Source: a bacterium (GTDB lineage: Bacteria; Electryoneota; RPQS01). From it: 5,855 nt of DNA. The DNA lies in the NCBI GenBank assembly GCA_028711875.1, contig JAQTRJ010000158.1:1-5855 (forward strand), read 5' to 3'. The notes under the pieces were generated by a model that saw nothing but the letters and a program-made list of their open reading frames with translations, made no database searches and was not told the DNA's origin. Position 1 is the stretch's first letter; each line of letters begins with the position of its first letter. Below are positions 5,786-5,855 of the stretch, piece after piece. The position numbers and the translations under genes were made by a program.

Positions 5786-5855
5786 GATTGGCTCCCCGTC
5801 TGCGTCGCGAATCTCTTCCACAAACTTGCCGCCGCCGCGCGCGCGTCTTTCATCA
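5782..5855 (-). CDS. C-terminal tail of an unidentified upstream gene (partial)
   Basis: One frame runs in from the right edge and ends at a TGA (5784-5782) that overlaps the next gene's GTG as GTGA, the same junction style as at 2279-2276. The visible residues end ARAAAASLWKRFATQTGSQS and are too few to identify a family. An in-frame ATG at 5853 is within the fragment but is more likely internal. The competing view is that the FMN-barrel frame itself extends through this stretch, in which case this is not a gene end; the frame-specific base composition does not settle it. Confidence 0.4.
   Translation of the reverse strand, partial: MKDARAAAASLWKRFATQTGSQS
5792..5797 (-). promoter_or_regulatory. 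Ribosome binding site of the FMN barrel gene
   Basis: GGGGAG on the minus strand lies six bases before the GTG at 5785. It is the best Shine-Dalgarno match in the window and the main reason for preferring this start over the GTG at 5821, which has none. Confidence 0.6.

Overview
The window comes from a GC-rich bacterial genome whose lineage I cannot name from sequence alone. All supported genes lie on the minus strand, read from right to left, and form a tightly packed operon-like array that is cut by both window edges. Frequent GTG starts and 4-base stop/start overlaps suggest one polycistronic unit. The long plus-strand open frames are antisense shadows rich in Arg and His.

Layout in transcription order: (i) the C-terminal tail of an unidentified gene at the right edge (5855-5782); (ii) a stand-alone FMN barrel protein of the dihydroorotate/dihydropyrimidine dehydrogenase superfamily (5785-4892), without the usual catalytic Cys motif and without a ferredoxin domain; (iii) a 187-bp gap (4891-4705) holding a large imperfect inverted repeat and two smaller stem-loops; (iv) ygeY, an M20 zinc peptidase-type hydrolase (4704-3496); (v) a PLP fold-type II enzyme of the threonine-synthase type with an N-terminal zinc ribbon (3493-2276); (vi) a hydantoinase/dihydropyrimidinase (2279-921, hyuA-like); (vii) the first 308 residues of a molybdenum hydroxylase large subunit of the xanthine dehydrogenase family (924-1).

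How they may work together: ygeY, a hydantoinase, a PLP enzyme and a xanthine-dehydrogenase-type molybdoenzyme together recall the E. coli ygeW-ygeX-ygeY-hyuA-yqeA/xdh/ygfK region and the related clusters tied to anaerobic purine (urate) breakdown in gut bacteria. My inference is a reductive/hydrolytic purine-catabolic operon: the molybdoenzyme acts on the purine ring, the FMN barrel may do a reductive step, the hydantoinase opens a cyclic ureide, YgeY hydrolyses a ureido or amide intermediate, and the PLP enzyme disposes of the resulting amino acid. The most notable departure is that the place of YgeX (2,3-diaminopropionate ammonia-lyase) is taken by a threonine-synthase-type enzyme. YgeW, carbamate kinase, SsnA and the FAD and Fe-S subunits of the molybdoenzyme are not in the window and may lie outside it.
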